DNA of 64,000 bases from Mactromeris polynyma (lineage: Eukaryota > Mollusca > Bivalvia > Venerida > Mactridae). The position numbers and the translations under genes are program-made. Below the pieces are notes generated by a model. It saw nothing but the letters and a program-made list of their open reading frames with translations, searched no databases and was not told where the DNA came from. The stretch is taken from positions 1,302,001 through 1,366,000 of the forward strand of contig JASFXZ010000037.1 in NCBI GenBank assembly GCA_032209605.1, given 5' to 3'. Positions 10,801-22,174 of the stretch are shown piece by piece. Position 1 is the stretch's first letter. The number at the start of each line of letters is the position of its first letter.

Positions 10801-12275
10801 ATTTCTCCTCCCACATGTATATTATTTTAGAGTTAATGAACTCTGGTGATTATGAAAGTAATTTAAAGGGGTAGGGCTCGAACCCACTACATTTCTGATG
10901 GCAATGTAATTGAGAGTTATGTTCTTGGTACAACATGATAGGCCAACAAAAATCTACTAAGGCAGTGTATCATGTACTAGTATCATGTTAGTAACTCGGA
11001 TGTAAAGTACACTCTGTAACTAAGTGCACATTTCTTTATACCTGTAGTATGATGTATTTGTTATGATGTATGTTTTGCTTCCTCATGCCTTGTCTTGTCA
11101 TGGATCATTGTATTTTTGGTCCATTTGGGCTTCTGCTTAGTGAGAGGAAGTCTCCCATCCCAAAGTTATTCAGACGCTTCCTAGCCTCAACTTCTACAAC
11201 TTCTCAAATACATTTGATCCATCATAAGACTAATTCAGCTGGTCAAATAGAAAGATTCAGAAGCTGATTCCCCATGCTTGGTCAAATTCAACCGAATTAT
11301 TCTGTAGGTGTATTCTGATGAACCTTGATAGTTAAAATTATTAAGATTCATCAGACAAATTTGGAAGTGTTATCACTTTGCCTATACCCATACTAACTCC
11401 TTGTAAAATTATGTCTGATTGTAATGTTTGAGCTGTGAAACTAAAGTGAGCAAATCAGGACAACTATGCCCACCTTGTTATTGATAATGTTTGGTTTGTA
11501 AAACATAAGACCTATATGTATTATGTATTTATGTATATGTTATTTACTTAGGGTGAAGTTTGAATGATCAAGCTCTAACACAGAAGACATACATGTATGA
11601 CTATGATCTTGATTATGATCTGGATGACCCCACATATCACTTTTATCAGACAGAGGAGTAGGATATTTCCAGTGTGTAAGGTAACTACATTGAATTGTTA
11701 TTTAAAGATTTTCATCTGTTAATTAAGTCAAATAACAATTTGACAGACATGATTTTATGACATTTCTGCTCTGATAGAATAGTATGTCATTTCTAATCAA
11801 TAACTGGAAAATGAGGGTCTACTACCGACTCACTTCATAGATGTATATAGGAATCAAGTGTGTTGTCTGTTTCTTAGGTCCGTTTAGATATCTTGTAAAG
11901 CATGTGTTTATGCTTTTCTTTTGATAATCATGTTCTTTTGTCTTTTTTAAACTTTGTATTGAGTTGGTAGTAAGCATTAGTCCTGATAAGAAGTAAATCT
12001 TTCAAAAGCACTTGAATTTTGTGTCAAATGTTCTGTATGAACCACAGTTACTTGAAAGTTTCAAACTAACTATTTTAATGTTCTATATGGCCTATTTACT
12101 ATAATATTCTTATTACATTTGTACCATGAAGCATGATAGGAAAATATTTGTTAGAAAATAAAATGTTTGTTGGTACAGAATGTTTTACATGTCATAGGAA
12201 TATTAGTAAAGCTATTTATAAGTAAATCTGGTGAGTAAAAAGCATTGGAGCTAATCATGATTATTTTAAATGTAG

Positions 12276-13004
12276 GTTGCATGTATGAAAGACAATGAAG
12301 TATTAAAACCATTGTTGAAAGATGTAACCAATCATTGTGCTGAAACATTAGGTGGCACTGTACTTGAAATGAAGGTAATTTGTTTCTTGAAGCTATGAAA
12401 CATTGAAGCCATCTTCTAACAGCATATACCCACCAATTGGGTAATACATTCTTTAATGCACTTCATTTTAGAGTGGTTTTATGTTAAAAGTATATTATTA
12501 TTGAGCCCTTAGCAATGGGCTTGATATAGTCGCCACAATAGCGATACAGTCTATGTGCGTGCTCATGACTGTCAGTTAACATTTGTTTTATATATTTATA
12601 CACTCGGGGATTCCACTAGGTGCTGAATCTCAAGGGTCATTTTGATAATTTTTGACCAGACGTTGCCATTTTATGGCCAAAATGCCTACAATAAAGAGAA
12701 AAATTGACCCTTCAGCCAGAATCCTAAGGGTCAAACAAGGGTCAAATGGAACCCCTGACACTTATTTGATCATTTACATCCTATTTTTCATCTTGAATTT
12801 TCTCATGACATAATTATAATGTCCAGTGTTATGGAAATATTTGCATGATTTCATTTTTGAATAGAATTTGTTGTTGTATTTCATTCATACATTTCAACTA
12901 GTGGCTTCTATCATTAAGAGTATCTATATATATTTCAGACAAAGTGGGCGTCTGTTCTAAAAACAGTGCTAATGGAGCTAGGCCCTTGGAAAATGTTACC
13001 ATAG
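12276..13004 (+). CDS. Candidate two-exon coding fragment, unrecognised
   Basis: Exon-like block 12276-12374 is preceded by 'tgtag' and followed by 'gtaatt'. It is exactly 33 open codons (VACMKDNEVLKPLLKDVTNH onward). The next block 12939-13004 follows 'tatttcag' and joins in the same phase (TKWASVLKTVLMELGPWK), then stops at TAG 13002-13004. The composition looks protein-like but I recognise no family, and no start exon was found. It may be the 3' end of an unknown gene, part of a decayed transposon, or chance; the joined-phase agreement is the main support. Another protein-like acidic stretch (YDYDLDYDLDDPTYHF) lies near 11598-11645 and ends in a stop. Confidence 0.25.
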
Positions 13005-13489
13005 AGCAAAACGCTTAGTAGAAGCACAAACGATTCCCACAGTACAATGTATGTTGCATGCCAGTAAGTATACTAATTATTAGTACAAACATAGATTAAA
13101 AGATTACTTTGCTGTGAAATAACATTTAAAAAGATTTGATAATGTGAGTTTCAGTTTGTCAGTCTTCATCAGGAATACTATTATAAAACAACAGAACAAA
13201 ATGCTATAAATTAATAGCTATTTCTGTTGAACTATATATAATAAAACCACACTGAGACTAGTGATGGATAATCGGACAAGTTTCATTATTGATAACCGCA
13301 TTGGACATAATCGAAACATTTTGTTTTTTAGTGTAAGTACAATGCTGACAGTTAATTTCATTTATACAACTTTATATATATATCTATTTTTTCTACATTT
13401 AACAGCAATTAGGTTTTACACACTCGATCTAATGTCATTAAATCATTTCATCATTCAATAAATGTTTTTGTATGTTTACTTTGCATATA

Positions 13490-13990
13490 TGACCCTAACG
13501 GTGCATAAGTAACCCACTCTTTCCTTTGGTAACTGAAGGTTACTTCTTCTATCTCTTTGGTACCTACTCATACTTTTGGAGAATTTGGAGAATTTCTTCA
13601 ACATTACCCTAGTATACTAAATGCTTAAAAAATGAAGAATTTCATGAAAAAACAACCCTTGCATTTCCAGTTACCAGGTTACTACACTATATCTATGGTT
13701 ACTTTGAAGTGACTTTTGGTTACTCTCTGTAATTATTGGTAACTTTTCTCATACTATCAAAATATGAAAAAACTACTCTTGCATTTCCAGTGACCAGGTT
13801 ACTACACTATATATATGGTTACTTTGAAGTTACTTTTGGTTACCAAGTCAACTGAATGGTTACTTTTCTCATTCTATTAAAGTATGAAAACAGACCCTTG
13901 CATTTCCAGTTACCAGGTTACTACACTATATCTATGGTTACTTTGAGGTTTCTCACTCTATTTAATGGAAACTTTTCTCATATCTATTAC
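13490..13990 (+). repeat. ~120-bp minisatellite, three to four units
   Basis: 'cttgcatttccag' recurs at 13658, 13778 and 13897 (spacing 120 and 119), each followed by 'accaggttactacactata' and 'atggttactttga'. A weaker unit precedes them from about 13500. The motif 'ggttac' and its variants fill the array. Confidence 0.85.
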
Positions 13991-14104
13991 TTTGTATATT
14001 TGTATTTGTCTGAGTACATTGAAACCATTTCTATATAACTGTAATATTTGAATGTCGCCGACATCGGCTGTCCAGTGATGATTTTTGATTATTTTCTATA
14101 ATCG

Positions 14105-14274
14105 CGCCATCACTAACTGAACTCAGTAACTGAGATCCTTGAAAACTGGTTTTCTTATTGAGGTGGTCTTAACAATGTGTTGAATAAAGAGTAAACAATG
14201 AAAATGGCCTTTCAAATTGTGATATTAATTTTGAGGTGGTCTAATTGAGATGGTATTTAAGTGAGGTTTTACTG
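14105..14274. mobile_element. Partial pogo-like MITE copy
   Basis: Ends 'gtgaggttttactg' followed by TA at 14275-14276, matching the right end of the element at 55898-56041. Internal 'ggtggtct' blocks also match. The left terminus is degraded. Confidence 0.5.
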
Positions 14275-14402
14275 TAAATATATGGTGTACAGCATTTCCA
14301 ATAAATCCTATCATGCTTTTAGGCTTGATGTTAATACATTTTCAATTGCAGAAGAAAGCTTCAACATACATCTACTGAGTAGCCACTAGACTACAAAACA
14401 AA

Positions 14403-15090
14403 ATGGCTTCAGGTACTTATTATGTTTACATATTTTTATTTTATTTTGAGCATTATTGAGTAACAAATGTGATTGACAACTGATTAATAAAGTTGGGAAG
14501 TCTAGGCTAAACTCCACATTTGTCATCACTGCTTCTGCTCTGAATTCTTGAAAATTTTAGAGGCAAAACATTTGTAATATTTCTGACTGACAAATACTTA
14601 TGCTAAACATTATATTGGTAATTTAATCAGTGTGAAGTTATTCTCATAAATGGTTTACAGCTAAAATTGACTGCTGTAACTTGACATTATCTGGTTGGCA
14701 CACTATTGCTACTGAAATTTCAAATCAACTGAATGTGAATATCAAATCTAGTTTGATAAAAAGTACTGGTTACATCCTGGTGATACTTGCAAATAGTGCA
14801 GCACAGTCTAAATCTGAATTTCCTTGTAGATTCCAATGCAAACTTGTATAAACTTGATGTTCTTAGTGATTTTTATTTTGGTTACAAGTTCTATTTTCAA
14901 ATAATATGAACTAATCTATTTTTGTTCCAGATGCAAATGAACATACTCAAAGGCAACCAACAATAATTGAACTGTGACAAAGGAGTATGAATATATTCCT
15001 AATCTGCTGATGGAAATTTGTATGGAATTTGTTGTAAATCTGTTGTTAACATGACGCTTGAGGAGCACCATTCCCAACAAATTTCAGCCA
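14403..15090 (+). pseudogene. Decayed coding fragment, unrecognised
   Basis: An exon-like 'ATGGCTTCAG' (14403-14412) ends at a 'gtactt' donor and joins in phase with 14931 after 'tttgttccag'. This gives MASDANEHTQRQPTIIEL and then TGA at 14975-14977. A one-base shift reopens a protein-like run (VTKEYEYIPNLLMEICMEF) to about 15050. The pattern of good splice signals plus a frameshift suggests a broken gene or transposon exon. I recognise no family. Confidence 0.25.
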
Positions 15091-15554
15091 CCATTGCTCC
15101 AATATCACCACCAGTTGAGAGAGAAAAAAAAATTCTGGACTGAAAGGGTGGTAGATCACTGAGATTGATAATTGATGCGTCAACCGTTTGATTATCTTGG
15201 CAAATTATTGGCAAGATCCAGTTTAAGCCAAGGCCTATATGCCATTGATTTTAAAAAAGACAAAAAATGTTCCAGTCTTTAATTAGAATGTTGTTCCAAT
15301 AAGACTTCAGTCAAGTCTGAATACCGGTTATAGGAGAACAGATGGTCTACAGTGTGTTTGGGCAATTTAAACTTGACAGCAAATAAGTTGTACTTGAAGC
15401 GCAAAAGTATTTAGAACAATTCACTCTTTTACATTTATCTAGTTATATTACCAACTCAACCAGCGAGGAACAAGTGAAGACAAGTTACATTTTTGTCGAG
15501 CCTGCTTGCAATGATATCGATATAGTCCCAACAACAGTGATCCGGGGTGTGTGT

Positions 15555-16010
15555 TTCTGTCTTGATATTCTTTTTCTGGACCATTACTCTGTCACTTATT
15601 GGAGGATTTTCAAATGTCTTTGCAGAAATGTTAACCATGATGAGCCAGAATGTTGTGAGCAAGTTCCATGTCTGTAGCTTAAAGGTCGAACTCGCATTTA
15701 GAAGTCAAACACGGGTCTAAAACATCTTGTCCAGACCATCACACTGTCATTTATTGAGGGTCAAAGGTCAATGTGACACTTCGGAGCAAACATCAAAAAG
15801 ATTAGTCGAAACATTTTGTCCGGAATATTACGCTGTCATTCATTGGGATTCCTACATGTCTTGGCACAATTGCTCATCATAATGACCTCATGTGTCATGC
15901 AAGACCCGTACCCTACCAGTACATTACGATAGCTCAAAGGTCAAGCTCACACTCAGAAGTCACAAATGGGTGAAATAGATATGCACTCACTGTACAGCAT
16001 TATATATTGG
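15555..16010 (+). repeat. Dispersed repeat with degenerate tandem units
   Basis: The phrase 'gacca(t)(t/c)ac(a/t)ctgtcactta' recurs near 15577, 15733 and 15822, each leading into 'gtcaaaggtca' or 'aaggtcgaactc'-like sequence. These are low-identity copies of one unit with no coding potential. Confidence 0.5.
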
Positions 16011-16297
16011 TATTCTCTTGACAATTGGTGGGCTTGACATGTAGCCTTCACTCAGGTCATCTAGTTAGTAAAAGTGCTCTCATGAAATATGATTATTATA
16101 CAACATATCATTACTTTTAAGCACCATTTGTGGATAATTTCCAGTACATTACTTATGATTAGATAATCCCAATATTCTCAATAATGAGGTGCATCATGAA
16201 ATGACATGATTATTTAGATCTTTATATTTTTCAATTCAATAGTTAAGTTAATATGTTCTGTTGAATGCAGCATGTAAGAGTTATTATATAAGGAGAT

Positions 16298-16414
16298 GTC
16301 ATGTAGTTTGCAGTGTTGTACAATGTCGCAATACAAGAATTGTTTTTATTTATGTTTTTTTGTTTCAGTATAGATGTTTTTCTTTCTGTTGATATACAGT
16401 CGGACCTCATTTTT
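16298..16414 (+). repeat. Outer direct repeat, left copy
   Basis: 'catgtagttt ... acaat', then 'ttcagtatagatgtttttc' and 'tgatatacagtcggacct', resembles in order and orientation 23636-23745 (catgtagtttt, ttcagagtagatattttta, 'caatatactgtcagtcgcac'). Identity is roughly 70-75 percent by eye. The two copies bracket the 7.2 kb element. Confidence 0.5.
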
Positions 16415-16664
16415 ATGTCTCCCTTAGAGACACATTTTGTCTTTGACGTCTGTCTGTCCGTCAGTCCACTTTCAGCTTGTCAGCATTTCATCTCCTATAT
16501 AGTCCATGTGACAGACCGAATTTCATTACCAAACTGGTGAACAGATCCAACAATGATTTTCAGTTAGTTTGATATATAAGGAGTCCGAAATCAGTTGATG
16601 GACTTCTGGGTCACTTTGCCAAATGACATTTTGGCGGCCATTTTGGCGGCCATCTTTAAACTGT

Positions 16665-17324
16665 TTTTATAAAATGACTACCCACAGAAAAACTTTAATA
16701 ACTCCTCAACCAAACGAGCTATCTCCATGAAATATGGCTCAAAATGTTTGTGATACAATGTTACATTAGAATACATATATTTTTAATGTTGTTTTTATAT
16801 AATAGGCTCATAAGGAACATAACATTAAAGAAAATGTACTATTTTTAATGTATTTTTATAATATTTTCATAATTTTTCTTCTTAAACTTTTTTTTGAAAG
16901 CATATAAGGGTTCATAAAGGCACCTTAAATTCGCATAAGTTGTACCCAAAGACGAAATCAGAAAAAAACAAGTGAAAAAGATATGAACCGAGTCATGGGA
17001 AAGGTAATAGCAAGGAGTAGTGGTGACTCAAAATTAACAAAACGAAGAAGGAATAATGGTTGATCTTTGTCTCGTCTCTAGCTTACAACCTGTCTGACAA
17101 AGGTGACCTTACCAGGAAATAAAATTTCCAGACAGCATAGCTTGTAAGATCAAGGAGACACTCAAGCCCCCCTACCACAAACAAGGTGTCAACCACAGGG
17201 GGGGTGTTTTTTTGTGTTTTTTGTGTTTTTTTGTTTTTTTGTTGGTTTTTTGTTGGTTTTTTTGTGGGATTTTTAAAAAAAAAATCTGTAATGCATGTAC
17301 TTCTATTGTTATGGATGTTTTAGT
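16665..17324. other. 3' flank of the large ORF with A-rich tract
   Basis: Immediately after the stop on the minus strand (plus 17195-17285) is an A-rich run broken by single Cs, then the left inverted arm. No AATAAA was found close to the stop on the minus strand. No gene is seen here. Confidence 0.4.
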
Positions 17325-20300
17325 TCAGTCATTATCACTATCACTGTCATCTGGATTGTTGAATTGATCATCAACATCCACTTGCATATTTGAACAGTCC
17401 TGTAACTTGCAGGCGGGGGTGCAGCGCAAGCCATTTATTAAACATGGACACTCTTCATTACAGCGTCTAGAGCACTTGCAAGACATAAGTTCAAGTACAA
17501 CTTGTGGAGCTGGTGGTCTTGTTAGCCAACATATCACTAGTTGTCCATCTTCTACCTTCCACCCATGTCCATCAGTTGGATTTGGTACCTCTGGTGAATT
17601 ATTCAGACTTCTCTTCCAGATTGCAGCTTGGTAATTAGCACGATACGTATGTTGCATTAGTGCATCTCTACATGGCGGGAGTTGTCCAGATGAAAGTTCA
17701 CCTTTTCTTGATCGGAACATTTCATACCTGAGCCGGTTAACATCTGTAATCTTTGTATTCGAACAATACATGCTGCATGTAAATGCTTCTATAATTTTGA
17801 ACATATCCTCTGTGATACGCCATTCCTGTCCAAATACCTTGAACATGTCTCTAAATTCTATGTTTTTGCTGATTAAATTGACAGACTTTACCTTACCCTG
17901 GCCAGCAAAGGAGCTGACAGTATCACAACCTGTATATGCATAGACACCAATCAATGCACTACACACATCATGTCCAAGAGTTATACCAAGTTGTGACATA
18001 TCTATAAGTCTAATTGTATTCTTTTTACCTCTTCTCAATAGGATTCTTGAATCTATTTGTAAGTGTAAAGATAGTAGGAGAATGAACACGTCAGTATCCT
18101 CAGATATAACTACAACCTTGTGGTAGCTTTCTGATGCATGTTTCACATGGATCATCATTCTTGTGTCGGCTTCTTCGTGACTAGATTCCAGCTCATGAAT
18201 CTCTGTCACCTCATCCTTAGTTATACTAAAGCACTTCTTACCAGAGGTTACCATCAGTATTGTATTACCAAGCTGTTCTCTCTTGCGTTGCTCTTGCCAG
18301 TTTTCTGCCAAGAACATGGTAAGTTTTGATTTACTTTCAACGCTAGCTAGAACACGTTTCCAGTTTTTGATTCTGTGTCCTGCTTTTATTTGACTGAATA
18401 CAATTCCATCCTTTGAACCTCTATGTGCTCGCTCTGCAGTTTTTATGGATTGTTCTCGATATATGTCAAACACTACATCAATTCGTACACTCCCCCTACC
18501 ATCATGGAGAACTTTATTAAGTATAGCGTCTGATAATTCATCAAATGTCAAATTCTCACCATACACCATCTGTACTATTGCCATGGCATCAACTATTGTT
18601 GCACGAGTACCAGATGCACATTCAACATTTGCTATTTTTTTCTCCAGATACTTTCCTAATGTGGCTTTACATGTTTTTTTCATTGTTCCATCAGCATTAG
18701 CTAACGCCCATGGTTTCGGACCTAGGGGATATGCAAATACCTCTTTCATATCCAATTTTCTGTTTTGAGCAATCAAAAGCATTTGTCCGAAAACACGATT
18801 ATCTGATTTTAAAATCAATTCTTTGTTAGCTCCAGCTTTAATAACAGTATTTTTCTGTAAAGCACTGAATGTCTTTAATTTCAGTTTCTTGATAGGTTCA
18901 TAGAATCCTGCACCCGACTCCAATTTATTCATGTGACTTTTGAAAGCATCTGCGCCCTTGCAGTGAGCTTTCAGAAGATCATTTGTTATTGCCGGAGTTG
19001 CTGCAGCACCAGTAGATAAACATACAAGATCCGATGGCTGATTCGTAAAAGGATTTGTCCAATTGTTTTCAAGCATATCGACAATTGACATCACATCGGT
19101 TTCATCTCTCTTAATTCTTGATGGTTGAAGGTCGACATGACCAAGTCCTTCATTACTCTGCCCAGATATGGATATGAGCTCTCTCAGCCGTCTTAAAGCC
19201 TCAGCCCTGTGTTCTGCAGTCATGTAAAAGCGTGTCAATGCACTTTGCTTCAGACTGAAGCCTTTTGTACCACCAGCAGTTTGTGTGTCTTTGTTGACTG
19301 TTTCCTCTACAGTTTGGTCAATGGGAATTTTGGCAAAAGGATTTGCTTGCCCAAGCTGAACTGAGAACCCACCGTGAAGAAAATGCGCATGTAGGTCCGG
19401 GCAGGTCTCCTCTAATTGGGTCATCTGTGCATAATAAACGGGTAGATATCGGGAGTAATTAGTTTTGTCCATTGCAAAGCACCAAGGGAGCATTGCTTTT
19501 ATGCTTGCTAAATGAAGATACCAGTCACCACCTCGGTCTGCTCGTATCAGTCCAAGCAATATCTCAACCATGTCAATATACATCATCCAAAATGCTGCCA
19601 GGTGACCACTGTCATGTCTTAGGGCATTCAAGTAACAACGGAACAGGTGTAAAATTCTCTGACATGACTCTTCATTCATACAAGATGCAAGTGTTGCAGC
19701 AGAAGTATCATTGTGCATACTCTTCACATTTTGCAAAGTTGTATCTAAGCGTGGTAGATCTGCATTATGGTTCTTTTCCAACCATTCAATGAACCCTGTC
19801 CATGCAAGTCGCATTAGAGCTTCATATGTAAGCTTGTGCAGACGTACACCTCTGTTATATTGTTTTCCTTCTAACACTTTGTCAATCGAGCCTTCAGCTA
19901 TCACCCCTGATTCTACTGCAATATCACGAAGTCCTGCATCACGAAACATTTTTCCAATGACTGACAACATATTGCAAATAACATGGAAATTGCCCATCAT
20001 CAGCAGAATATTCTGGAATTTGTGTTTGTGTTTCCATGTAACTTCTGTTGCCTTAGCATATAGAGCCTGATCCATGATAACAGCAATCTTGTCAACACCT
20101 AGGTGTTGCTGTATGGAGATAGACTGTGTAAGTATTTCTTGGACTGTCGACAGTTCTGTGGCAGGTGCATTGATTGTAGGCAAATATCCAACCTTATCAG
20201 GATACACTTTCACATCATCTCTTGTTTTGATATTGAATCCAGTCCAAGAGCTCACCGTTTGGTTCACGGTGTCATGAAGTCTCGTGATTACCCACAGAAA

Positions 20301-21986
20301 GTTTTTCTGTTTAGCAATTTCAATTGCATCTGTTAGAGGTATGGATATGTCAGTACTCTTCAATGGGGGAGGATCTTCTCTCTTGGCCGAAATATAAATG
20401 GGTAGATGTTGCTCAGGCAGATTTAATGTACGCCTTTTATACTTTCTGTCCACGGTTGATATTTTTTCTGGCATACATGAATGTGATTGTGGCTGAACTA
20501 CAATTCCATTTACACGATGTGATGTACCTGCCCCAGTCAGTGTTTCTTCCAGTCTATCAATATTATCAAAAGCAAGCACTGTAGGAATACACACATTCGT
20601 CCATGAAGGTAATGCCGGTTTGTGTTCCTCTTCATTGCTCATTTTTTCTATGCACAATGATGTATCAATCTCCTGTAACCGTGTATATGAACACCCGTGG
20701 CCCAGGCGATTCAATGTCTTAATGAGTTCAACGTTGCCAGTCAATGTTTTGACAGCCCAAGGAAGAAGTATATGTTTTGGAGTTAGGATTCGTGAATTTG
20801 TCACAGCACTTACGATATCCTGACCAAATGAGAATGTCAGGCGTTGGACTTTGTCAGAGATAGCAGACTGACTACCACCAAGAAGTACTTCTAAGAATCG
20901 GACAAGACAGTCAGGCAGTTGAACATACTTGTCAGTCAACTCCTGTGGATTTGGTGGCCATGACTGCTCCTTAATTCCTTCTAGTATTTTATCTCTAACA
21001 ATTTGAGCCACATGATCTATTGAATGTTCAAATGTTTGGGTTTGTGTGTACGTTTCGAGTTTGTGTTTTAGGACAAGGAAGTCACAGGCAATGGATTCCA
21101 TTGATAGGTTGTAGGGTTTTACATAAATTTTGTTGCTAGTACCAGCTGTGAAAAAGTGTAAAGTGTCACCAAATTCAGACTCTAGATTTCTACGAATGTG
21201 GGTTTTAGTAGATTGTCGTATGTCTTCAATGCCATCATCAAGTAGCAGCTCTACAAGCTTTGAAGTTAGTTCGACTAAAGAAACAATACGGGGATTTGAG
21301 AAAAGATTGATACGGATGAATTTGTATAACAATTGTAATGCTTTGTTTTCAGCTGTGATATAGTCACATTTCTCGTCCATAACTCTGGAATCAGTTGTCA
21401 TTTGTTTAAGAGAGCATTTTGTGTACTTTTTATAGCAAGAAGCGTGGTAACAAGCCTCCGCTGCTACAATGTCACGTGCGGTAATGGAAAGTATCTTTGT
21501 GTCGCCTTTATGTGTTGCGGTCGACCTAAGTGTAAGGTCAGCGCGAAGATCGACTGCCTGAATCAATGTTTCTCGGGTCGATGTACCTTTCAAACATTTG
21601 TTTTTGCATTCACAAAAGATGCATAACCGATCATAAATACGTGTAGTACCTGAGGCACCTTGGCGTAAAGATTGTCTGAGACGTTCCTCAGTAGTCTCAT
21701 GTTCTATTGCACTTTCATTAGAAAGATGCTTAAGCCTATTCAATTCCTTTTTGTGGGTAAAATTCGACCTGCATTCCCGGTGATAATTTACATGAGGTAT
21801 AGCACTTGAATTTTCCACAAATAAATTCAATATAGGATTGAACAGCCTAATTTTTGCAGCTTCATAGAGTGAGAGCCATGAACTTATATCTTTCGGTTTG
21901 ACAAGTTCATACGATGGTGCATTCTTTTTACATATAATGCATGCAACATGCTCAGTTTTCAACCTTTTAACTGAACAGTCAGTCAT
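17325..21986 (-). CDS. Intronless 1553-aa protein: zinc modules, XPG/FEN-like nuclease and CXC motif
   Basis: Starts at ATG 21986, stops at 17325, with no intron. Residues 16-72 and 122-184 each form C-x2-C ... H-x2-C, two copies of one zinc module. A conserved-looking middle has FDNID (473-477), MDQALYAK (638-645) and GNFH (665-668), possible acidic sites of an RNase-H-like core, followed by helical sequence. Residues about 1268-1370 look like an XPG-I/FEN nuclease: HEEAD (1270-1274), ISEDTDVF (1294-1301, the D-x-D of FEN1) and YTGCD (1351-1355) followed by a GQGK helix-hairpin-helix-like turn. A C-terminal CXC (tesmin/TSO1-like) motif, C-x-C-x3-C-x3-C-x-C-x6-C-x3-C-x4-C, spans about 1503-1532, then an acidic tail. 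Related uncharacterised proteins occur in many aquatic animals as far as I know. The frame is fully open, so the copy is recent or under selection. Host gene versus transposase is unresolved. Confidence 0.85.
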   Translation of the reverse strand: MTDCSVKRLKTEHVACIICKKNAPSYELVKPKDISSWLSLYEAAKIRLFNPILNLFVENSSAIPHVNYHRECRSNFTHKKELNRLKHLSNESAIEHETTEERLRQSLRQGASGTTRIYDRLCIFCECKNKCLKGTSTRETLIQAVDLRADLTLRSTATHKGDTKILSITARDIVAAEACYHASCYKKYTKCSLKQMTTDSRVMDEKCDYITAENKALQLLYKFIRINLFSNPRIVSLVELTSKLVELLLDDGIEDIRQSTKTHIRRNLESEFGDTLHFFTAGTSNKIYVKPYNLSMESIACDFLVLKHKLETYTQTQTFEHSIDHVAQIVRDKILEGIKEQSWPPNPQELTDKYVQLPDCLVRFLEVLLGGSQSAISDKVQRLTFSFGQDIVSAVTNSRILTPKHILLPWAVKTLTGNVELIKTLNRLGHGCSYTRLQEIDTSLCIEKMSNEEEHKPALPSWTNVCIPTVLAFDNIDRLEETLTGAGTSHRVNGIVVQPQSHSCMPEKISTVDRKYKRRTLNLPEQHLPIYISAKREDPPPLKSTDISIPLTDAIEIAKQKNFLWVITRLHDTVNQTVSSWTGFNIKTRDDVKVYPDKVGYLPTINAPATELSTVQEILTQSISIQQHLGVDKIAVIMDQALYAKATEVTWKHKHKFQNILLMMGNFHVICNMLSVIGKMFRDAGLRDIAVESGVIAEGSIDKVLEGKQYNRGVRLHKLTYEALMRLAWTGFIEWLEKNHNADLPRLDTTLQNVKSMHNDTSAATLASCMNEESCQRILHLFRCYLNALRHDSGHLAAFWMMYIDMVEILLGLIRADRGGDWYLHLASIKAMLPWCFAMDKTNYSRYLPVYYAQMTQLEETCPDLHAHFLHGGFSVQLGQANPFAKIPIDQTVEETVNKDTQTAGGTKGFSLKQSALTRFYMTAEHRAEALRRLRELISISGQSNEGLGHVDLQPSRIKRDETDVMSIVDMLENNWTNPFTNQPSDLVCLSTGAAATPAITNDLLKAHCKGADAFKSHMNKLESGAGFYEPIKKLKLKTFSALQKNTVIKAGANKELILKSDNRVFGQMLLIAQNRKLDMKEVFAYPLGPKPWALANADGTMKKTCKATLGKYLEKKIANVECASGTRATIVDAMAIVQMVYGENLTFDELSDAILNKVLHDGRGSVRIDVVFDIYREQSIKTAERAHRGSKDGIVFSQIKAGHRIKNWKRVLASVESKSKLTMFLAENWQEQRKREQLGNTILMVTSGKKCFSITKDEVTEIHELESSHEEADTRMMIHVKHASESYHKVVVISEDTDVFILLLSLHLQIDSRILLRRGKKNTIRLIDMSQLGITLGHDVCSALIGVYAYTGCDTVSSFAGQGKVKSVNLISKNIEFRDMFKVFGQEWRITEDMFKIIEAFTCSMYCSNTKITDVNRLRYEMFRSRKGELSSGQLPPCRDALMQHTYRANYQAAIWKRSLNNSPEVPNPTDGHGWKVEDGQLVICWLTRPPAPQVVLELMSCKCSRRCNEECPCLINGLRCTPACKLQDCSNMQVDVDDQFNNPDDSDSDND

Positions 21987-22174
21987 TGCAATTATGAAAG
22001 CTTAGATAGAGTAAGTTTTCACAAGTGATTACAAGAATTGTCAAACATAACTGATTGCTAGCTTGATACGAGAGAAATAACAGTCTGATCTTAAATTGTG
22101 TTATCAGTATGCTCGCTATATTACGTCACATCCCGTGATTTCAGTGATGACGTAAATTTATCGATAGATCTATG

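Noticed and set aside
13490..13990. CRISPR-like array
   Set aside because: The units are contiguous 120-bp repeats without unique spacers, in a eukaryotic genome.
17407..21626. Several plus-strand frames of 60-120 codons opposite the large ORF
   Set aside because: All are antisense shadows of the minus-strand 1553-codon frame.
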